Assembly: GCA_017621225.1 (NCBI GenBank)
Contig: JAGATN010000003.1
Span: forward strand, 28,234 to 92,233
DNA: 64,000 nucleotides
Source of the DNA: Muribaculaceae bacterium
GTDB lineage: Bacteria > Bacteroidota > Bacteroidia > Bacteroidales > Muribaculaceae
Direction of reading: 5' to 3'
Positions 50,211 through 62,428 of the stretch are shown piece by piece. The notes beneath the pieces are model-generated. The model ran no database searches and was not told where the DNA came from. It saw only the letters and a list, made by a program, of their open reading frames with translations. Within the stretch, counting starts at the first letter, position 1. The number at the start of each line of letters is the position of its first letter. Both the position numbers and the translations under genes were made by a program.

Positions 50211-51893
50211 TCAGAAACAAGAGCTGTCGGTCTGGAATTCGGAACATTCATACACATTCGTAACGCCGCTATAAGGAATGGTCTGAGTGGCACGTATGGT
50301 CCACCCCTTCTCGTCGGCAGGATTGCCGGAAGGAGCTTTTACGTACCATATATGACGCAACTTCTTGGTGTATGTAGTAGTGTTACGCTTCAAGTCGTTG
50401 AAAAGAAACGCAATGGCGGGAATCATGGCCGTATTCGCCGTTACGCGGGTCAATGGATAAGCTTTGCCATCGGCCGTTATGAGCTCGAGCTTCCAGTTGC
50501 TCTCAATGTCAGAATTGCCGGCGCCCGATTCGGGTCCGTCATCATTCCACACCTGAACCACGAAGCAATCGGCAAAATCCTTGTTACCGTCAACCTTTAT
50601 GTTTGCTTTACCACCGGTTCCGCCCTCGGTCCACGTGTAAGTATACGTTTCGCCATACGTATCATTGCCGTTCCACACTCTCATCTGATAATCAGACGGT
50701 CGGCCGGTGCTTTTGGCATACCAGTTATTAAGGCCCGATTCATTAAATTCATACACGCTGTATCCGTTAGGGCTTCCATCCGTGTTGCTGTTGCAAGTCC
50801 ACCAGGCACCGCATGCAGCGCCATGTACGTGTTCGTAAACGGGCAGGCCGCTACGTCCGGCATAATCAACGTGTATGTAATTCTGCGGATAGTGCGTATG
50901 ACCGGCCATTATGTGCGCATTCTTGAATTGCGACAACAGTTCGAGCACCTTTTTCTGATTGCCCCCTTCGTCGCGCCGAAACGGGATATGCACGCATAGC
51001 ACGACTTCTTTTTCGGCCTTATCGGCCACATTATTCAAGTCATCCTCGAGCCACTTCACCTGCTGATCGGTAAATCCTCCCTTATAATCCCATGTACCCG
51101 GACGATTTCGGCCGGTACATATTATGTCGTCCATGACCACTATGTGAACATTCCCACGATTGAGAGAATAATCGGTAGGACCGAAATTTTTAATGAAATT
51201 ATGCACGGCATCATAATCATTGTCCATTGCGGCATCATGGTCATGATTGCCTATTGTGTTGAACACGGCCAATTCCGAGCTTGCAAGAGTCGACATCGAT
51301 TTACGCATATCGGGCCATTTCAGCACGTTATCAAACGTTATGTCGCCGAGAGTAAAAGCATATACGCGTCCGCTCCCCGCCATCGACTTGCGCGACAGCT
51401 CCAACTTTATGTCGGTAACGGTTTCCTCTTTAAACCGCTTCACGTCTTCGTCGGTTTTGCACTGCGGGTCACCGATCATCAGCAACGTGACGTTGCGCTC
51501 CGCGCGCTTCAGCGGCGTAAGCATGAAGTCGGTACGGCACACCTTGTCGCCCGATATCTGCACCGGAAAATAAAACGAAGGCAAGCCCGACTGCGGGTCG
51601 ACGTTCACCTCATAATTTTCGGGCAAGGTATAATATACCAATCTACACGAATCGCTTGCCGACATCTGATACACTCCGTTTTTGTCAGTCAACGTAAATG
51701 AATAGCCATCGGTCACCGGAACGCCCGGAATACCCTTTCCCGTAGACGAATCGGTAATCAGACCCACGAGATTATTGTTTTTCAGCAGATTGGTGCCATT
51801 AATCTTCTTTGCCGACAAATCATTTACCGACACCGACAATAGCAAAACGAGCAAAAGCCGCATATATGCGGAAGTAAACTTTATAGACTGCAT
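50211..51893 (-). CDS. Calcineurin-like phosphoesterase with N- and C-terminal Bacteroidetes domains
   Basis: 560 residues from ATG 51893 (MQSIKFTSAYMRLLLVLLL), a second ATG at 51863 is possible; signal peptide ending near NDLSAKK. Domain order: an N-terminal carboxypeptidase-regulatory-like sandwich (GLITDSSTGKGIPGVPVTDG), the metallophosphoesterase core with MIGDPQ, LGDITFDN, GNHDHD, HIPF and AGHTHYPQ, and a C-terminal beta domain (from about 400). The layout matches MetallophosN-Metallophos-MetallophosC proteins. Exported phosphatase or phosphodiesterase; substrate unknown. It begins about 18 bases after the terminator behind rpoC. Confidence 0.88.
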   Translation of the reverse strand: MQSIKFTSAYMRLLLVLLLSVSVNDLSAKKINGTNLLKNNNLVGLITDSSTGKGIPGVPVTDGYSFTLTDKNGVYQMSASDSCRLVYYTLPENYEVNVDPQSGLPSFYFPVQISGDKVCRTDFMLTPLKRAERNVTLLMIGDPQCKTDEDVKRFKEETVTDIKLELSRKSMAGSGRVYAFTLGDITFDNVLKWPDMRKSMSTLASSELAVFNTIGNHDHDAAMDNDYDAVHNFIKNFGPTDYSLNRGNVHIVVMDDIICTGRNRPGTWDYKGGFTDQQVKWLEDDLNNVADKAEKEVVLCVHIPFRRDEGGNQKKVLELLSQFKNAHIMAGHTHYPQNYIHVDYAGRSGLPVYEHVHGAACGAWWTCNSNTDGSPNGYSVYEFNESGLNNWYAKSTGRPSDYQMRVWNGNDTYGETYTYTWTEGGTGGKANIKVDGNKDFADCFVVQVWNDDGPESGAGNSDIESNWKLELITADGKAYPLTRVTANTAMIPAIAFLFNDLKRNTTTYTKKLRHIWYVKAPSGNPADEKGWTIRATQTIPYSGVTNVYECSEFQTDSSCF

Positions 51894-51910
51894 AATTTTC
51901 AACTGTTTAT

Positions 51911-51951
51911 TAAAAATATGTGAGCCATCGTCATCCCGACGACGGCCCACA
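51911..51951 (-). terminator. Intrinsic terminator behind rpoC
   Basis: Minus-strand 14-bp stem TGTGGGCCGTCGTC / GACGATGGCTCACA with a five-base loop (51919-51951), then TATTTTTA. It lies in the 5' leader of the phosphoesterase gene. Confidence 0.75.
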
Positions 51952-51991
51952 GGGAGTTAGGGAATGGATATAAATATTTATATAAACAATT

Positions 51992-54900
51992 CTATTGCAT
52001 TTCCTGGGCTTCGACATCAATTATGTCGTTGCCAAACACTCCGTCGATATCGTCCTTGCCGCCGACTATGAGTCGGTCATATTCGCGCAGACCGGTACCG
52101 GCAGGTATCAAGTGACCGCAAATCACGTTCTCCTTCATACCTTCGAGCGTATCAACCTTTCCGTTGATGGCTGCTTCGTTAAGCACCTTCGTAGTTTCCT
52201 GGAACGAAGCGGCCGACATGAAGCTTGATGTCTGCAAGGCAGCGCGCGTGATACCCTGAAGTATCTGTTCCGACGTTGCGGGCACGGCATCGCGCACCTG
52301 AATCGGCTTAAGGTCACGACGTTTGAGTGCCGAATTTTCGTCACGCAGACGACGGGCAGTGATTATCATGCCCGGCTTCACGTTTTCAGAGTCACCGGCA
52401 TCCGTTACAACTTTTTTGCCCCAGATGCGATCGTTTTCATCCATGAACGCACGCTTGTCGACAATCTGCTGTTCGAGGAAGCACGTATCGCCCGGATCAA
52501 GGATGTTGACCTTGCGCATCATCTGGCGCACGATAACCTCAAAGTGCTTATCGTTGATCTTAACGCCCTGCATGCGGTACACATCCTGAACTTCGTTGAC
52601 GATGTATTCCTGCACGGCCGTCGGACCCATGATATTGAGGATGTCGGCCGGGGTGATGGCACCATCCGACAGAGGCGTACCGGCGCGAACGTAGTCGTTC
52701 TCCTGCACAAGTATCTGCTTCGACAGAGGAACGAGATACTTTTTGACTTCGCCGAGACGCGACGTAACGGTTATTTCGCGATTACCACGCTTAACCTTTC
52801 CGAAGTTGACCTCGCCATCGATTTCGGCAACGATTGCCGGGTTCGACGGGTTGCGGGCTTCGAACAACTCGGTGACACGCGGCAGACCACCGGTGATGTC
52901 ACCGGCGCTTCCGGTAGCGCGCGGAATTTTCACGAATATTTCGCCGGGCTTCAGGGTAACGCCTTCGTCCACCATCAGGTGAGCGCCCACGGGCAACGCA
53001 TACGTTTTAAGTATCTGTCCGTTTTCGTCCACGATGTTGGCTTCGGGCACTTTGCCTTTATCCTTCGATTCGATTATAATCTTTTCGCGGAGACCTGTCT
53101 GTTCGTCAGAATCAACGCGATATGTAATGTTTTCAGTAAGATTTACATACTCTACCTTACCACCTACTTCACTTACTATGACGGCATTGAACGGGTCCCA
53201 TTCACAAATCACGTCACCCTTCTTCAATGTGTCGCCATTGCTGAAGTAAAGCTTCGAGCCATAGGGTATGTTGGCGTTTGTAAGCATCATCTTGGTATTG
53301 GGATCGATGATACGCATGTCGGCCAAACGTCCTATTACCACTTCTACGTTGCGGCCCTTGGCATCAACTTCGTCGGTTTTAACGGTACGAAGCTCGTCGA
53401 TTTCGAGCAAACCGTCGTAACGGGAAGTTACCGACGATACGGCTGCGATGTTCGAAGCCACACCACCGACGTGGAACGTACGGAGCGTAAGCTGCGTACC
53501 CGGTTCGCCGATTGACTGTGCAGCGATAACGCCCACGGCCTCGCCCTTCTGTACCAGACGATTGTTCGACAAGTTTCGGCCATAGCACTTGGCACAAACG
53601 CCCTTCTTCGATTCGCAGGTAAGCACCGAACGAATCTCAACCGATTCAATCGGCGACGCATTTATGCGTTCGGCGGCTGCATCGTTTATTTCTTCGCCGG
53701 CGGCCACTATCACTTCGCCCGTTATGGGGTCGATGACGTCATGGACCGATACGCGGCCAAGGATGCGTTCGCCAAGCGATGCCACAACTTCGTCGTTGTT
53801 CTTTATTTCCGTGCACACCAAACCGCGAAGCGTACCGCAGTCTTCCTCGTGTATGATCACGTCATGTGCCACGTCGACGAGTCGACGAGTCAAATAACCT
53901 GCGTCGGCAGTCTTCAATGCCGTATCGGCAAGACCCTTACGGGCACCGTGCGTAGAGATGAAGTATTCGAGCACCGACAGGCCTTCCTTGAAGTTTGCCA
54001 AAATCGGGTTTTCGATAATCTGACCGCCTTCGGCACCACTCTTTTGCGGCTTCGCCATAAGGCCACGCATACCTGAGAGCTGACGAATCTGGTCCTTCGA
54101 ACCACGAGCGCCTGAATCAAGCATCATATATACCGGGTTGAATCCCTGCTGGTCGGCCGAAATCTGCTTCATAAGCGTGTCGGCCAAGCGAGAGTTCACG
54201 TGCGTCCATATATCGATTATCTGATTGTAGCGTTCGTTGTTGGTGATGAAGCCCATCGAATAGTTGTTCATCACTTCCTGAACCTGTTCGTAGCCTTCGC
54301 GTACGTATTCTTCCTTTTCGGCCGGAATAATCACGTCGCCGAGGTTGAACGACAGACCGCCCTTGAATGCCATGCGGTAACCGAGGTTCTTAATGTCGTC
54401 GAGGAACTGAGCCGAGCGCGGAATACCACATTTCTTTATCACCTTGCTGATGATGGTACGCAACGATTTCTTCGAAAGTATTTCGTTTACATAACCTATC
54501 TCCTTAGGCACGTATTGATTTACCAATACCCTGCCCACCGAAGTGTTTTCAACAAGATGTTGTATGGGGTTGCCGTCGGCATCAATGTCGTCTACTACCA
54601 CCGACACCGGAGCGTGCAGCGTAACCTTACCTTCGTTGTAGGCAATCTCGGCTTCTTCGGGACCATAGAATTTCAAGCCTTCGCCCTTGTCACCCTTGCG
54701 AAGCTTGGTTATGTAGTAGAGGCCAAGCACCATGTCCTGAGAAGGCACGGTGATAGGCGCGCCGTTGGCGGGGTTAAGTATGTTGTGAGCGCCAAGCATC
54801 AGCATCTGAGCTTCGAGGATGGCCTCGTTGCCAAGCGGGAGGTGCACTGCCATCTGGTCGCCGTCGAAGTCGGCATTGAATGCCGTACATGCCAACGGGT

Positions 54901-56278
54901 GAAGCTGAATGGCCTTGCCTTCTATCATCTTGGGCTGGAATGCCTGTATGCCGAGTCGGTGAAGCGTCGGGGCACGGTTGAGCAACACGGGATGACCCTT
55001 CATCACGTATTCGAGGATGTCCCATACCACAGGCTCCTTGCGATCGACGATCTTCTTGGCCGACTTAACGGTCTTGACGATGCCGCGCTCTATGAGCTTG
55101 CGTATTACGAACGGCTTATAAAGTTCGGCAGCCATGTTCTTGGGGATACCGCATTCGTGCATCTTCAACTCCGGACCTACGACGATAACCGAACGAGCCG
55201 AGTAGTCGACACGCTTACCGAGCAAGTTCTGACGGAATCGTCCTTGCTTACCCTTAAGGCTGTCTGACAACGACTTGAGCGGACGGTTGGCCTCGGTCTT
55301 TACTGCCGATGACTTGCGCGAGTTATCGAGCAGTGAATCGACAGCTTCCTGAAGCATACGCTTTTCATTTCGCAATATCACTTCGGGAGCCTTGATTTCG
55401 ATAAGACGCTTCAAACGATTGTTGCGGATTATCACGCGACGATAAAGGTCGTTAAGGTCGGATGTCGCAAATCGACCACCGTCAAGAGGAACCAACGGAC
55501 GCAATTCGGGCGGAATCACCGGAACGGCCTGAAGAATCATCCACTCGGGCTTGTTGCGGCCACGTGAAGCGCGGAACGATTCCACGACCTGAAGGCGCTT
55601 GAGGGCCTCGGTTTTGCGTTGCTGCGAGCCGTCGGTGTCGGCCTGATGACGCAACTTATATGACAGATCATCAAGATCAAGACGCTGCAAAAGGTCGTAT
55701 ATGGCCTCAGCACCCATCTTGGCAATGAACTTATTGGGGTCGCTATCCTCCAGAAGCTGATTTTCGCGGGGAAGCTTATCAACGATGTCGAAATATTCTT
55801 CCTCGGTCAGCAAATCGAGAGGCTGAACGTTTTCTACCACGCCCGGCTGTATCACAACGTAGCGTTCGTAGTAAATTATGGCGTCGAGCTTCTTTGAGGG
55901 TATACCGAGAAGGTAACCTATTTTGTTAGGCAGGGAGCGGAAGTACCATATGTGAGCCACGGGAACCACGAGCTTTATGTGTCCCATGCGCTCACGGCGC
56001 ACCTTCTTCTCAGTGACCTCTACGCCGCATCGGTCGCACACGATGCCCTTATAGCGTATGCGCTTGTATTTTCCGCAATGGCATTCGTAATCCTTTACCG
56101 GACCAAAAATGCGTTCGCAGAACAAGCCGTCGCGTTCGGGCTTATATGTGCGGTAGTTGATGGTTTCTGGTTTCAGCACTTCACCGCTCGATTTCTCAAG
56201 AATTTCTTCGGGCGAAGCAAGGCCGATGGAAATTTTTGAGAAGCCGTTTCTTATTCTACTGTCTTTTCTTGGAGCCAT
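51992..56278 (-). CDS. rpoC: RNA polymerase subunit beta'
   Basis: 1428 residues, the usual Bacteroidetes length. First zinc site Cys66, Cys68, Cys81, Cys84; catalytic NADFDGDQM at 468-476 coordinates the Mg2+; second zinc site in [15 protein letters not shown]. The bridge-helix and trigger-loop regions and the C-terminal [18 protein letters not shown] motif are present. It starts 30 bp after rpoB. The terminal transcription stop is the hairpin at 51911-51951. Confidence 0.98.
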   Translation of the reverse strand: MAPRKDSRIRNGFSKISIGLASPEEILEKSSGEVLKPETINYRTYKPERDGLFCERIFGPVKDYECHCGKYKRIRYKGIVCDRCGVEVTEKKVRRERMGHIKLVVPVAHIWYFRSLPNKIGYLLGIPSKKLDAIIYYERYVVIQPGVVENVQPLDLLTEEEYFDIVDKLPRENQLLEDSDPNKFIAKMGAEAIYDLLQRLDLDDLSYKLRHQADTDGSQQRKTEALKRLQVVESFRASRGRNKPEWMILQAVPVIPPELRPLVPLDGGRFATSDLNDLYRRVIIRNNRLKRLIEIKAPEVILRNEKRMLQEAVDSLLDNSRKSSAVKTEANRPLKSLSDSLKGKQGRFRQNLLGKRVDYSARSVIVVGPELKMHECGIPKNMAAELYKPFVIRKLIERGIVKTVKSAKKIVDRKEPVVWDILEYVMKGHPVLLNRAPTLHRLGIQAFQPKMIEGKAIQLHPLACTAFNADFDGDQMAVHLPLGNEAILEAQMLMLGAHNILNPANGAPITVPSQDMVLGLYYITKLRKGDKGEGLKFYGPEEAEIAYNEGKVTLHAPVSVVVDDIDADGNPIQHLVENTSVGRVLVNQYVPKEIGYVNEILSKKSLRTIISKVIKKCGIPRSAQFLDDIKNLGYRMAFKGGLSFNLGDVIIPAEKEEYVREGYEQVQEVMNNYSMGFITNNERYNQIIDIWTHVNSRLADTLMKQISADQQGFNPVYMMLDSGARGSKDQIRQLSGMRGLMAKPQKSGAEGGQIIENPILANFKEGLSVLEYFISTHGARKGLADTALKTADAGYLTRRLVDVAHDVIIHEEDCGTLRGLVCTEIKNNDEVVASLGERILGRVSVHDVIDPITGEVIVAAGEEINDAAAERINASPIESVEIRSVLTCESKKGVCAKCYGRNLSNNRLVQKGEAVGVIAAQSIGEPGTQLTLRTFHVGGVASNIAAVSSVTSRYDGLLEIDELRTVKTDEVDAKGRNVEVVIGRLADMRIIDPNTKMMLTNANIPYGSKLYFSNGDTLKKGDVICEWDPFNAVIVSEVGGKVEYVNLTENITYRVDSDEQTGLREKIIIESKDKGKVPEANIVDENGQILKTYALPVGAHLMVDEGVTLKPGEIFVKIPRATGSAGDITGGLPRVTELFEARNPSNPAIVAEIDGEVNFGKVKRGNREITVTSRLGEVKKYLVPLSKQILVQENDYVRAGTPLSDGAITPADILNIMGPTAVQEYIVNEVQDVYRMQGVKINDKHFEVIVRQMMRKVNILDPGDTCFLEQQIVDKRAFMDENDRIWGKKVVTDAGDSENVKPGMIITARRLRDENSALKRRDLKPIQVRDAVPATSEQILQGITRAALQTSSFMSAASFQETTKVLNEAAINGKVDTLEGMKENVICGHLIPAGTGLREYDRLIVGGKDDIDGVFGNDIIDVEAQEMQ

Positions 56279-56308
56279 ATTATTATATTGGTGAGAAGAT
56301 CAATTTTA

Positions 56309-59300
56309 TTATTGTTCGAGATTGATGCTCAATCCCAAGCCTCGCAATTCGTGGAGCAATACGTTGAGCGATTCGGGTATTCCGGCCGGCGGCATAGCAT
56401 CGCCTTTCACTATTGCTTCGTAAGCCTTGCTTCGTCCGGTTACGTCATCACTCTTTATGGTAAGTATTTCCTGGAGTATGTGGGCTGCGCCGAATGCCTC
56501 GAGCGCCCAAACTTCCATCTCACCAAAACGCTGACCACCGAACTGGGCTTTACCACCGAGAGGTTGCTGAGTAATCAACGAATACGGGCCTATCGAGCGC
56601 GCGTGCATCTTATCTTCAACCATATGGCCGAGCTTAAGCATGTAAATCACGCCCACGGTAGCCGGCTGGTCGAAACGTTCGCCCGTGCCGCCATCGTAAA
56701 GATATGTCTTGCCGTAGCGGGGCAAACCGGCCTTGTCGGTCCATTCGTTAAGATCGTCGAGCGTAGCTCCGTCGAAAATCGGAGTGGCAAATTTCTCGCC
56801 GAGTTCGCGACCGGCCCATCCGAGCACGGTTTCGAATATCTGGCCAAGGTTCATACGCGAAGGCACGCCAAGCGGGTTAAGCACTATGTCGACGGGAGTA
56901 CCATCGGCCAAGAAAGGCATGTCTTCCTGACGCACTATGCGCGACACGATACCCTTGTTACCGTGACGGCCTGCCATCTTGTCGCCCACGCTTATCTTAC
57001 GCTTCTTTGCCACGTATACCTTTGCCATCTGCATGATGCCCGAGGGGAGCTCGTCGCCGATCGATATGTCGAATTTCTTGCGACGCAACTCGGCATCGAT
57101 TTCTTTCGACTTGCGCAGATAGTTCACTATCGTGGCGCGTATCATATCGTTCTTATGGTCATCGGCGGTCCACTTGCTCAGGTTGATGGTATCGTAGTTG
57201 ATCGAGCGGAGTATCGCAGCCGAGAATTTCGAGCCCTTGGGCACGATGTCGGTGCCCAGATAATCCTTGACGCCTTGCGACACTTTTCCGTCCGTGAGCG
57301 TCATTATCTTGTCGACCAGACGATCCTTGAGTTCGTTGAGCTTTTCTTCGTATTCCTCGTCGAGCTTCGGAAGCTGAGCATTGGCGCTCTTGGTCTTCTT
57401 TTTCTTTGCTGCGCGCGAGAACAGATTGGTGCCTATCACCACGCCCTTGAGCGACGGCGAAGCCTTGAGCGAAGCATCCTTCACGTCGCCGGCCTTGTCG
57501 CCGAATATGGCGCGAAGAAGTTTTTCTTCAGGAGTAGGATCGCTTTCGCCCTTCGGCGTAATCTTACCTATCATTATGTCGCCGGGCACTACGTGCGCAC
57601 CTACTCTGATTATGCCTCGTTCGTCGAGATCCTTCGTAGCATCCTCGCTCACGTTAGGTATGTCGGAGGTAAGTTCCTCCATGCCGCGCTTCGTTTCGCG
57701 CACTTCGAGCGAATATTCGTCGACGTGCACCGAAGTAAGGATGTCTTCACGCACCACGCGTTCGTTGAGCACGATTGCGTCCTCATAGTTGTAACCCTTC
57801 CAAGGCATGAATGCCACTTTCAGGTTGCGGCCGAGTGCGAGTTCGCCGTTTTCGGTCGAATAACCTTCGGTAAGGATGGTTCCGGCCGTTACGCGCTGAC
57901 CCTTTTCGCAGATAGGACGAAGGTCGATGGTAGTGCTCTGGTTCGTTTTGCGGAACTTAGGTATGTGATATTCCTTCACGGAATCCTCGAACGACACGAA
58001 GTCTTCATCGGGAGTGCGGTCATAGCGGATGCGTATGGTGGTGGCATCGACAAATTCTATCACGCCCTCGCCTTCGGCAGTTATCTGAGTACGCGAATCG
58101 CTTATGAGCTGACCTTCCAGGCCGGTGCCCACGATGGGCGACTCGCTGCGAAGCAACGGAACGGCCTGACGCATCATGTTCGAACCCATCAACGCACGGT
58201 TAGCATCGTCATGTTCAAGGAACGGGATGAGCGATGCTGCTATCGAAGCGATCTGAGTGGGCGATACGTCCATCAATTCAACTTCTTCAGGAGGCACGAT
58301 GGGGAAGTCGGCATCGAGACGCGCTTTCACGCGGTCGCGCTGGAACGTTCCGTCGTCATTGAGCGGAGCATTGCCCTGCGCTATCACCTTGCCTTCTTCT
58401 ATTTCGGCAGTCAGGTATATTATTTCATCGTTATTGAGGTTGACCTTCGAATTCTCGACCTTGCGGTAAGGCGTTTCGATGAATCCGAGATCATTTATCT
58501 TGGCATACACACACAGCGACGATATAAGACCGATGTTAGGACCTTCAGGCGTTTCAATCGGGCACAGACGACCGTAATGCGTATAGTGAACGTCACGAAC
58601 CTCGAAACCGGCACGGTCGCGCGACAAACCACCGGGGCCCAGGGCCGACATACGGCGTTTGTGAGTCATTTCGGCCAGAGGGTTGGTCTGATCCATGAAC
58701 TGCGACAATGCGTTTGTGCCGAAGAAAGTGTTTATCACCGACGAGATGGTCTTGGCGTTTATAAGGTCGATGGGGGTGAACACTTCGTTATCGCGCACGT
58801 TCATTCGTTCACGTATGGTACGAGACATACGAGCCAATCCAACGCCGAATTGGTTGTAAAGCTGCTCGCCTACGGTGCGTACACGACGGTTGCTCAAGTG
58901 GTCGATGTCGTCGACATCGGTTTTCGAATTGATAAGCTCGATGAGATATTTAATAATGGCTATTATATCTTCCTTGGTAAGCACCTTGACATCCATCGAA
59001 GTGCCCAGTTCGAGCTTCTTGTTGATACGATAACGGCCCACTTCGCCGAGATCGTAACGTTTTTCCGAGAAGAACAGGTTGGTTATTACTTCTCGGGCGC
59101 TTGCGTCATCCGGTGGCTCGGCGTTGCGCAGCTGTCTGTAAATATATTGTATAGCCTCTTTTTCAGAGTTCGAAGTATCTTTTTGGAGTGTGTTGAAGAT
59201 TATCGAGTAATCACTTGTATTGACATCTTCCTTGTGCAGAAGTATGGTCTGCTGTCCGGAGTCGAGTATCTCCTGGATGTGATCTTCTTCGAGCACCGTC

Positions 59301-60121
59301 TCGCGGTCGATGATGACGTCATTACGCTCTATCGACACAACCTCGCCGGTATCTTCATCTACGAAATCCTCAACCCAAGTCTTAAGCAAGCGTGCAGCCA
59401 GCTTGCGGCCTACGGCTTTCTTAAGATTAGCCTTGGTAACTTTGAGTTCTTCGGCCAAACCGAAAATTTCAATGATGTCCTTATCGCTTTCCAGACCGAT
59501 GGCGCGCAACAACGTTGTCACGGGCAATTTCTTCTTACGGTCGATATAAGCGTACATCACGTTATTGATGTCGGTTGCAAATTCGATCCACGATCCACGG
59601 AACGGTATGATACGAGCCGAATATAGCTTGGTACCGTTGGCATGTGTGCTCTGTCCGAAGAACACGCCCGGTGAACGGTGGAGCTGAGAAACGACAACAC
59701 GTTCGGCACCATTGATTACAAACGTTCCTTTCTCAGTCATATAAGGGATAGGGCCGAGATACACGTCTTGAATCACGGTGTCGAAGTCCTCGTGGTCAGG
59801 GTCGGTACAATAAAGTTTTAATTTTGCTTTGAGGGGTACGCTATATGTAAGCCCACGCTCCAGGCATTCTTCTATGGTGTAGCGAGGTGGGTCGATATAG
59901 TAGTCGAGAAATTCAAGCACGAAATTATTGCGGGTATCGGCAATGGGGAAATTCTCGGCGAAAACCTTATATAGCCCCTCATTATTTCTTTTTTCAGGAG
60001 GTGTGTCAAGTTGAAGGAAATCTTTAAAAGACTTCAATTGCACCTCAAGAAAGTCGGGATACGGGAGAGGGTTTTTAACCGACGCGAAGTTTACACGGGG
60101 TTTATCTAATGAGACTGACAT
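56309..60121 (-). CDS. rpoB: RNA polymerase subunit beta
   Basis: 1270 residues. The rifampicin region is seen as [42 protein letters not shown] (quoted in pieces), followed by [18 protein letters not shown]. The C-terminus has the KMARHGNKG-like [12 protein letters not shown] and [20 protein letters not shown] motifs. The rifampicin-site residues appear wild type. It starts 105 bp after rplL; the gap contains a hairpin plus T run. Confidence 0.98.
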   Translation of the reverse strand: MSVSLDKPRVNFASVKNPLPYPDFLEVQLKSFKDFLQLDTPPEKRNNEGLYKVFAENFPIADTRNNFVLEFLDYYIDPPRYTIEECLERGLTYSVPLKAKLKLYCTDPDHEDFDTVIQDVYLGPIPYMTEKGTFVINGAERVVVSQLHRSPGVFFGQSTHANGTKLYSARIIPFRGSWIEFATDINNVMYAYIDRKKKLPVTTLLRAIGLESDKDIIEIFGLAEELKVTKANLKKAVGRKLAARLLKTWVEDFVDEDTGEVVSIERNDVIIDRETVLEEDHIQEILDSGQQTILLHKEDVNTSDYSIIFNTLQKDTSNSEKEAIQYIYRQLRNAEPPDDASAREVITNLFFSEKRYDLGEVGRYRINKKLELGTSMDVKVLTKEDIIAIIKYLIELINSKTDVDDIDHLSNRRVRTVGEQLYNQFGVGLARMSRTIRERMNVRDNEVFTPIDLINAKTISSVINTFFGTNALSQFMDQTNPLAEMTHKRRMSALGPGGLSRDRAGFEVRDVHYTHYGRLCPIETPEGPNIGLISSLCVYAKINDLGFIETPYRKVENSKVNLNNDEIIYLTAEIEEGKVIAQGNAPLNDDGTFQRDRVKARLDADFPIVPPEEVELMDVSPTQIASIAASLIPFLEHDDANRALMGSNMMRQAVPLLRSESPIVGTGLEGQLISDSRTQITAEGEGVIEFVDATTIRIRYDRTPDEDFVSFEDSVKEYHIPKFRKTNQSTTIDLRPICEKGQRVTAGTILTEGYSTENGELALGRNLKVAFMPWKGYNYEDAIVLNERVVREDILTSVHVDEYSLEVRETKRGMEELTSDIPNVSEDATKDLDERGIIRVGAHVVPGDIMIGKITPKGESDPTPEEKLLRAIFGDKAGDVKDASLKASPSLKGVVIGTNLFSRAAKKKKTKSANAQLPKLDEEYEEKLNELKDRLVDKIMTLTDGKVSQGVKDYLGTDIVPKGSKFSAAILRSINYDTINLSKWTADDHKNDMIRATIVNYLRKSKEIDAELRRKKFDISIGDELPSGIMQMAKVYVAKKRKISVGDKMAGRHGNKGIVSRIVRQEDMPFLADGTPVDIVLNPLGVPSRMNLGQIFETVLGWAGRELGEKFATPIFDGATLDDLNEWTDKAGLPRYGKTYLYDGGTGERFDQPATVGVIYMLKLGHMVEDKMHARSIGPYSLITQQPLGGKAQFGGQRFGEMEVWALEAFGAAHILQEILTIKSDDVTGRSKAYEAIVKGDAMPPAGIPESLNVLLHELRGLGLSINLEQ

Positions 60122-60163
60122 CTAATAAATTACGTTAAAGGAACTCAAATTAAATACTAACAC

Positions 60164-60202
60164 AAAAAGGTTAAGTATCCACCTAATGGTGGCACTTAAC
60201 CT
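60164..60202 (-). terminator. Attenuator-like hairpin between rplL and rpoB
   Basis: Minus strand AGGTTAAGT pairs with ACTTAACCT (60168-60176 with 60194-60202), with an inner CCACC/GGTGG stem, and is followed by TTTTT (60164-60168). Position matches the known partial terminator/processing site between rplL and rpoB in other bacteria. Confidence 0.65.
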
Positions 60203-60225
60203 ATGTACCTGATCAACAGGCGTTA

Positions 60226-60600
60226 TTATTTAAGTTCGACTTCAGCGCCAGCTGCTTCGAGTTCTTTCTTAAGACCTTCAGCGTCAGCTTTGGGAAGACC
60301 TTCTTTGATTACGCCGGGAGCGTTGTCAACCAATTCCTTAGCTTCCTTCAAACCAAGACCGGTCTGAACCTTTACAACTTTAACTACATCGAGCTTCTTA
60401 GCACCGGCCGATTTGAGAACTACGTCGAATGAAGTCTTTTCTTCAGCGGCGGGAGCAGCGGCTGCGGGACCGGCTGCAACTGCAACGGCTGCAGCAGCGG
60501 GTTCGATGCCATATTCCTCTTTGAGGATCTGCATAAGGTCGTTTACTTCCTTAACTGTAAGGTTTACTAATTGTTCAGCAATAGCTTTAGTATCTGCCAT
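60226..60600 (-). CDS. rplL: 50S ribosomal protein L7/L12
   Basis: 124 residues. N-terminal dimerisation domain, Ala-rich hinge ([21 protein letters not shown]) and the C-terminal factor-binding domain with [51 protein letters not shown]-type helices. Binds EF-Tu and EF-G during elongation. Follows rplJ by 44 bp. Confidence 0.97.
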   Translation of the reverse strand: MADTKAIAEQLVNLTVKEVNDLMQILKEEYGIEPAAAAVAVAAGPAAAAPAAEEKTSFDVVLKSAGAKKLDVVKVVKVQTGLGLKEAKELVDNAPGVIKEGLPKADAEGLKKELEAAGAEVELK

Positions 60601-60644
60601 TTTTGTATGATTTTATTAATTATTTTTACTATTGAATGATGATA

Positions 60645-61169
60645 TTAGTCTTCTTTCTTCGAAAGAGTCTCAAGCACACCGTGAATCTTTGTGCCGCTTG
60701 AAGATAGGGCGGACATAACGTTCTTGATGGGCGATTGCAAGAGTGCCATAACGTCGGCGATAAGTTCGTTCTTGCTCTTGATGGTGGCAAGGGTGTCGAG
60801 CTGATCTTCGCCAAGGTATACGGTTTCTTCTACATACGCAGCCTTGAGGCGGGGAAGCGTTTCATCCTTTTTCACGAAGTCTTTGATAAGCTTTGCGGGA
60901 GCGTTGGCAACCGTAGTGCACATCAAAGAGGTCGGACCTGCAAGTGCGGGATACAGTTCAGTGTAGTCGCCTTCGAGTGATTCGAGAGCTTTGTGGAGAA
61001 GGGCATTCTTTACCACGATGAGCTTAACGTCGGCCGCAAAGCAAGCACGACGAAGCGCGCTGGTCTTTTCGGCATTGAGTCCGGCAGTTTCTACGAGGTA
61101 GAAATTGGGGTACTCTTTGAGCGTTTGAGCTATCTTGTCTATAATAATAGTCTTATCTTCCTTTTTCAT
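60645..61169 (-). CDS. rplJ: 50S ribosomal protein L10
   Basis: 174 residues. MKKEDKTIIIDKIAQTLKEYPNFYLVETAGLNAEKTSALRR begins the rRNA-binding domain; C-terminal helix (VMSALSSSGTKIHGVLETLSKKED) carries the L7/L12 dimers. It starts 17 bp after rplA, and L10 commonly represses its own operon by binding its leader, for which no distinct structure was noted here. Confidence 0.96.
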   Translation of the reverse strand: MKKEDKTIIIDKIAQTLKEYPNFYLVETAGLNAEKTSALRRACFAADVKLIVVKNALLHKALESLEGDYTELYPALAGPTSLMCTTVANAPAKLIKDFVKKDETLPRLKAAYVEETVYLGEDQLDTLATIKSKNELIADVMALLQSPIKNVMSALSSSGTKIHGVLETLSKKED

Positions 61170-61186
61170 TGTTCTGATCTTTTTAA

Positions 61187-61882
61187 TTAGTCATCGACAG
61201 TCTTGGCGTCAACTTTAATGCCGGGACTCATCGTACTTGAAAGATAAATACTCTTAATATAGGTGCCTTTTGCGGTAGCGGGTTTGAGCTTTATCAATGT
61301 GCTGATAAATTCACGAGCATTTTCGCGCATCTGCTCGGCGGTGAAGCTCACTTTGCCGATAGATGAATGCACTATACCGTTTTTATCAACTTTAAAGTCG
61401 ATCTTACCCTTCTTAACTTCTTCAACAGCTTTGGCAACGTCATTGGTCACGGTTCCGCTCTTGGGGTTAGGCATCAAGCCACGAGGACCGAGGATACGGC
61501 CAAGGGCACCGATTTTACCCATGATGGCGGGCTGTGTGATGATTACGTCGATGTCAGTCCAACCGCCTTTAATCTTTTCGATATATTCGTCAAGACCAAC
61601 GTAGTCGGCTCCGGCTGCCTTTGCGGCACTTTCGACATCAGAGTTACAGAGCACGAGCACTTTAACCTGCTTACCGGTTCCGTGAGGCAACGTAACGACG
61701 CCGCGAACCATTTGATTAGCTTTACGGGGATCTACGCCAAGACGCACATCAATGTCAAGCGAAGCATCAAATTTGGTATAGGTAATTTCCTTTACCTTTT
61801 CTGCAGCTTCCGCAAGAGTGTAGGCCTTCCCAGCTTCAATCTTTTCTAAAGCTAACTTTTGATTTTTAGTCAGTTTTCCCAT
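61187..61882 (-). CDS. rplA: 50S ribosomal protein L1
   Basis: 231 residues of usual length. [50 protein letters not shown] and [15 protein letters not shown] are diagnostic. Binds the L1 stalk rRNA and, in many bacteria, its own mRNA. Fifteen bases separate it from rplK. Confidence 0.97.
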   Translation of the reverse strand: MGKLTKNQKLALEKIEAGKAYTLAEAAEKVKEITYTKFDASLDIDVRLGVDPRKANQMVRGVVTLPHGTGKQVKVLVLCNSDVESAAKAAGADYVGLDEYIEKIKGGWTDIDVIITQPAIMGKIGALGRILGPRGLMPNPKSGTVTNDVAKAVEEVKKGKIDFKVDKNGIVHSSIGKVSFTAEQMRENAREFISTLIKLKPATAKGTYIKSIYLSSTMSPGIKVDAKTVDD

Positions 61883-61897
61883 TTCAATTGAAGTTTA

Positions 61898-62341
61898 TTA
61901 GTTATTTTCAGGGAATGTACCTTTTACGGTGATACCCATACTTCTGGCTGTACCTGCAACCATGCGCATTGCCGATTCCACAGTAAAACAGTTCAAATCG
62001 GGCATTTTGTCTTCTGCAATAGCCTTTACCTGATCCCAAGTGATTTCTCCAACTTTGTTACGATTGGGCTGTGCCGATCCGCTCTTGAGCTTGGTAGCTT
62101 CGAGCAGCTGAATAGCCACGGGAGGGGTCTTAACAACGAAGTCAAAGCTCTTGTCTGTGTAATACGTGATTACTACAGGAAGCACTTTGCCAGCCTTGTC
62201 CTGGGTGCGGGCATTGAATTGCTTGCAAAACTCCATGATATTGATGCCCTTCGAACCCAAAGCAGGGCCGACTGGCGGGGATGGATTTGCTGCTCCACCC
62301 TTAATCTGCAATTTGATCTGTCCAGCAATTTCTTTAGCCAT
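61898..62341 (-). CDS. rplK: 50S ribosomal protein L11
   Basis: 147 residues. [29 protein letters not shown] is the highly conserved N-terminus; C-terminal [26 protein letters not shown] contacts the GTPase centre. The 87-bp gap to nusG holds a possible hairpin (GAGGCA/TGCCTC at about 62393-62419) that could serve as the L1-binding leader; not verified. Confidence 0.97.
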   Translation of the reverse strand: MAKEIAGQIKLQIKGGAANPSPPVGPALGSKGINIMEFCKQFNARTQDKAGKVLPVVITYYTDKSFDFVVKTPPVAIQLLEATKLKSGSAQPNRNKVGEITWDQVKAIAEDKMPDLNCFTVESAMRMVAGTARSMGITVKGTFPENN

Positions 62342-62428
62342 TTTAAATCTGAATTTTAGATATTGGTGTTTATGTGCGAGCCAAGCTCATCGGAGGCAAC
62401 ATGCGTAACCAAATGCCTCGGCGAAACA

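Noticed and set aside
56288-59626. Very long open reading frame opposite rpoB
   Set aside because: It mirrors rpoB codon structure, has no recognisable domain, and the minus-strand frame encodes an unambiguous RpoB.
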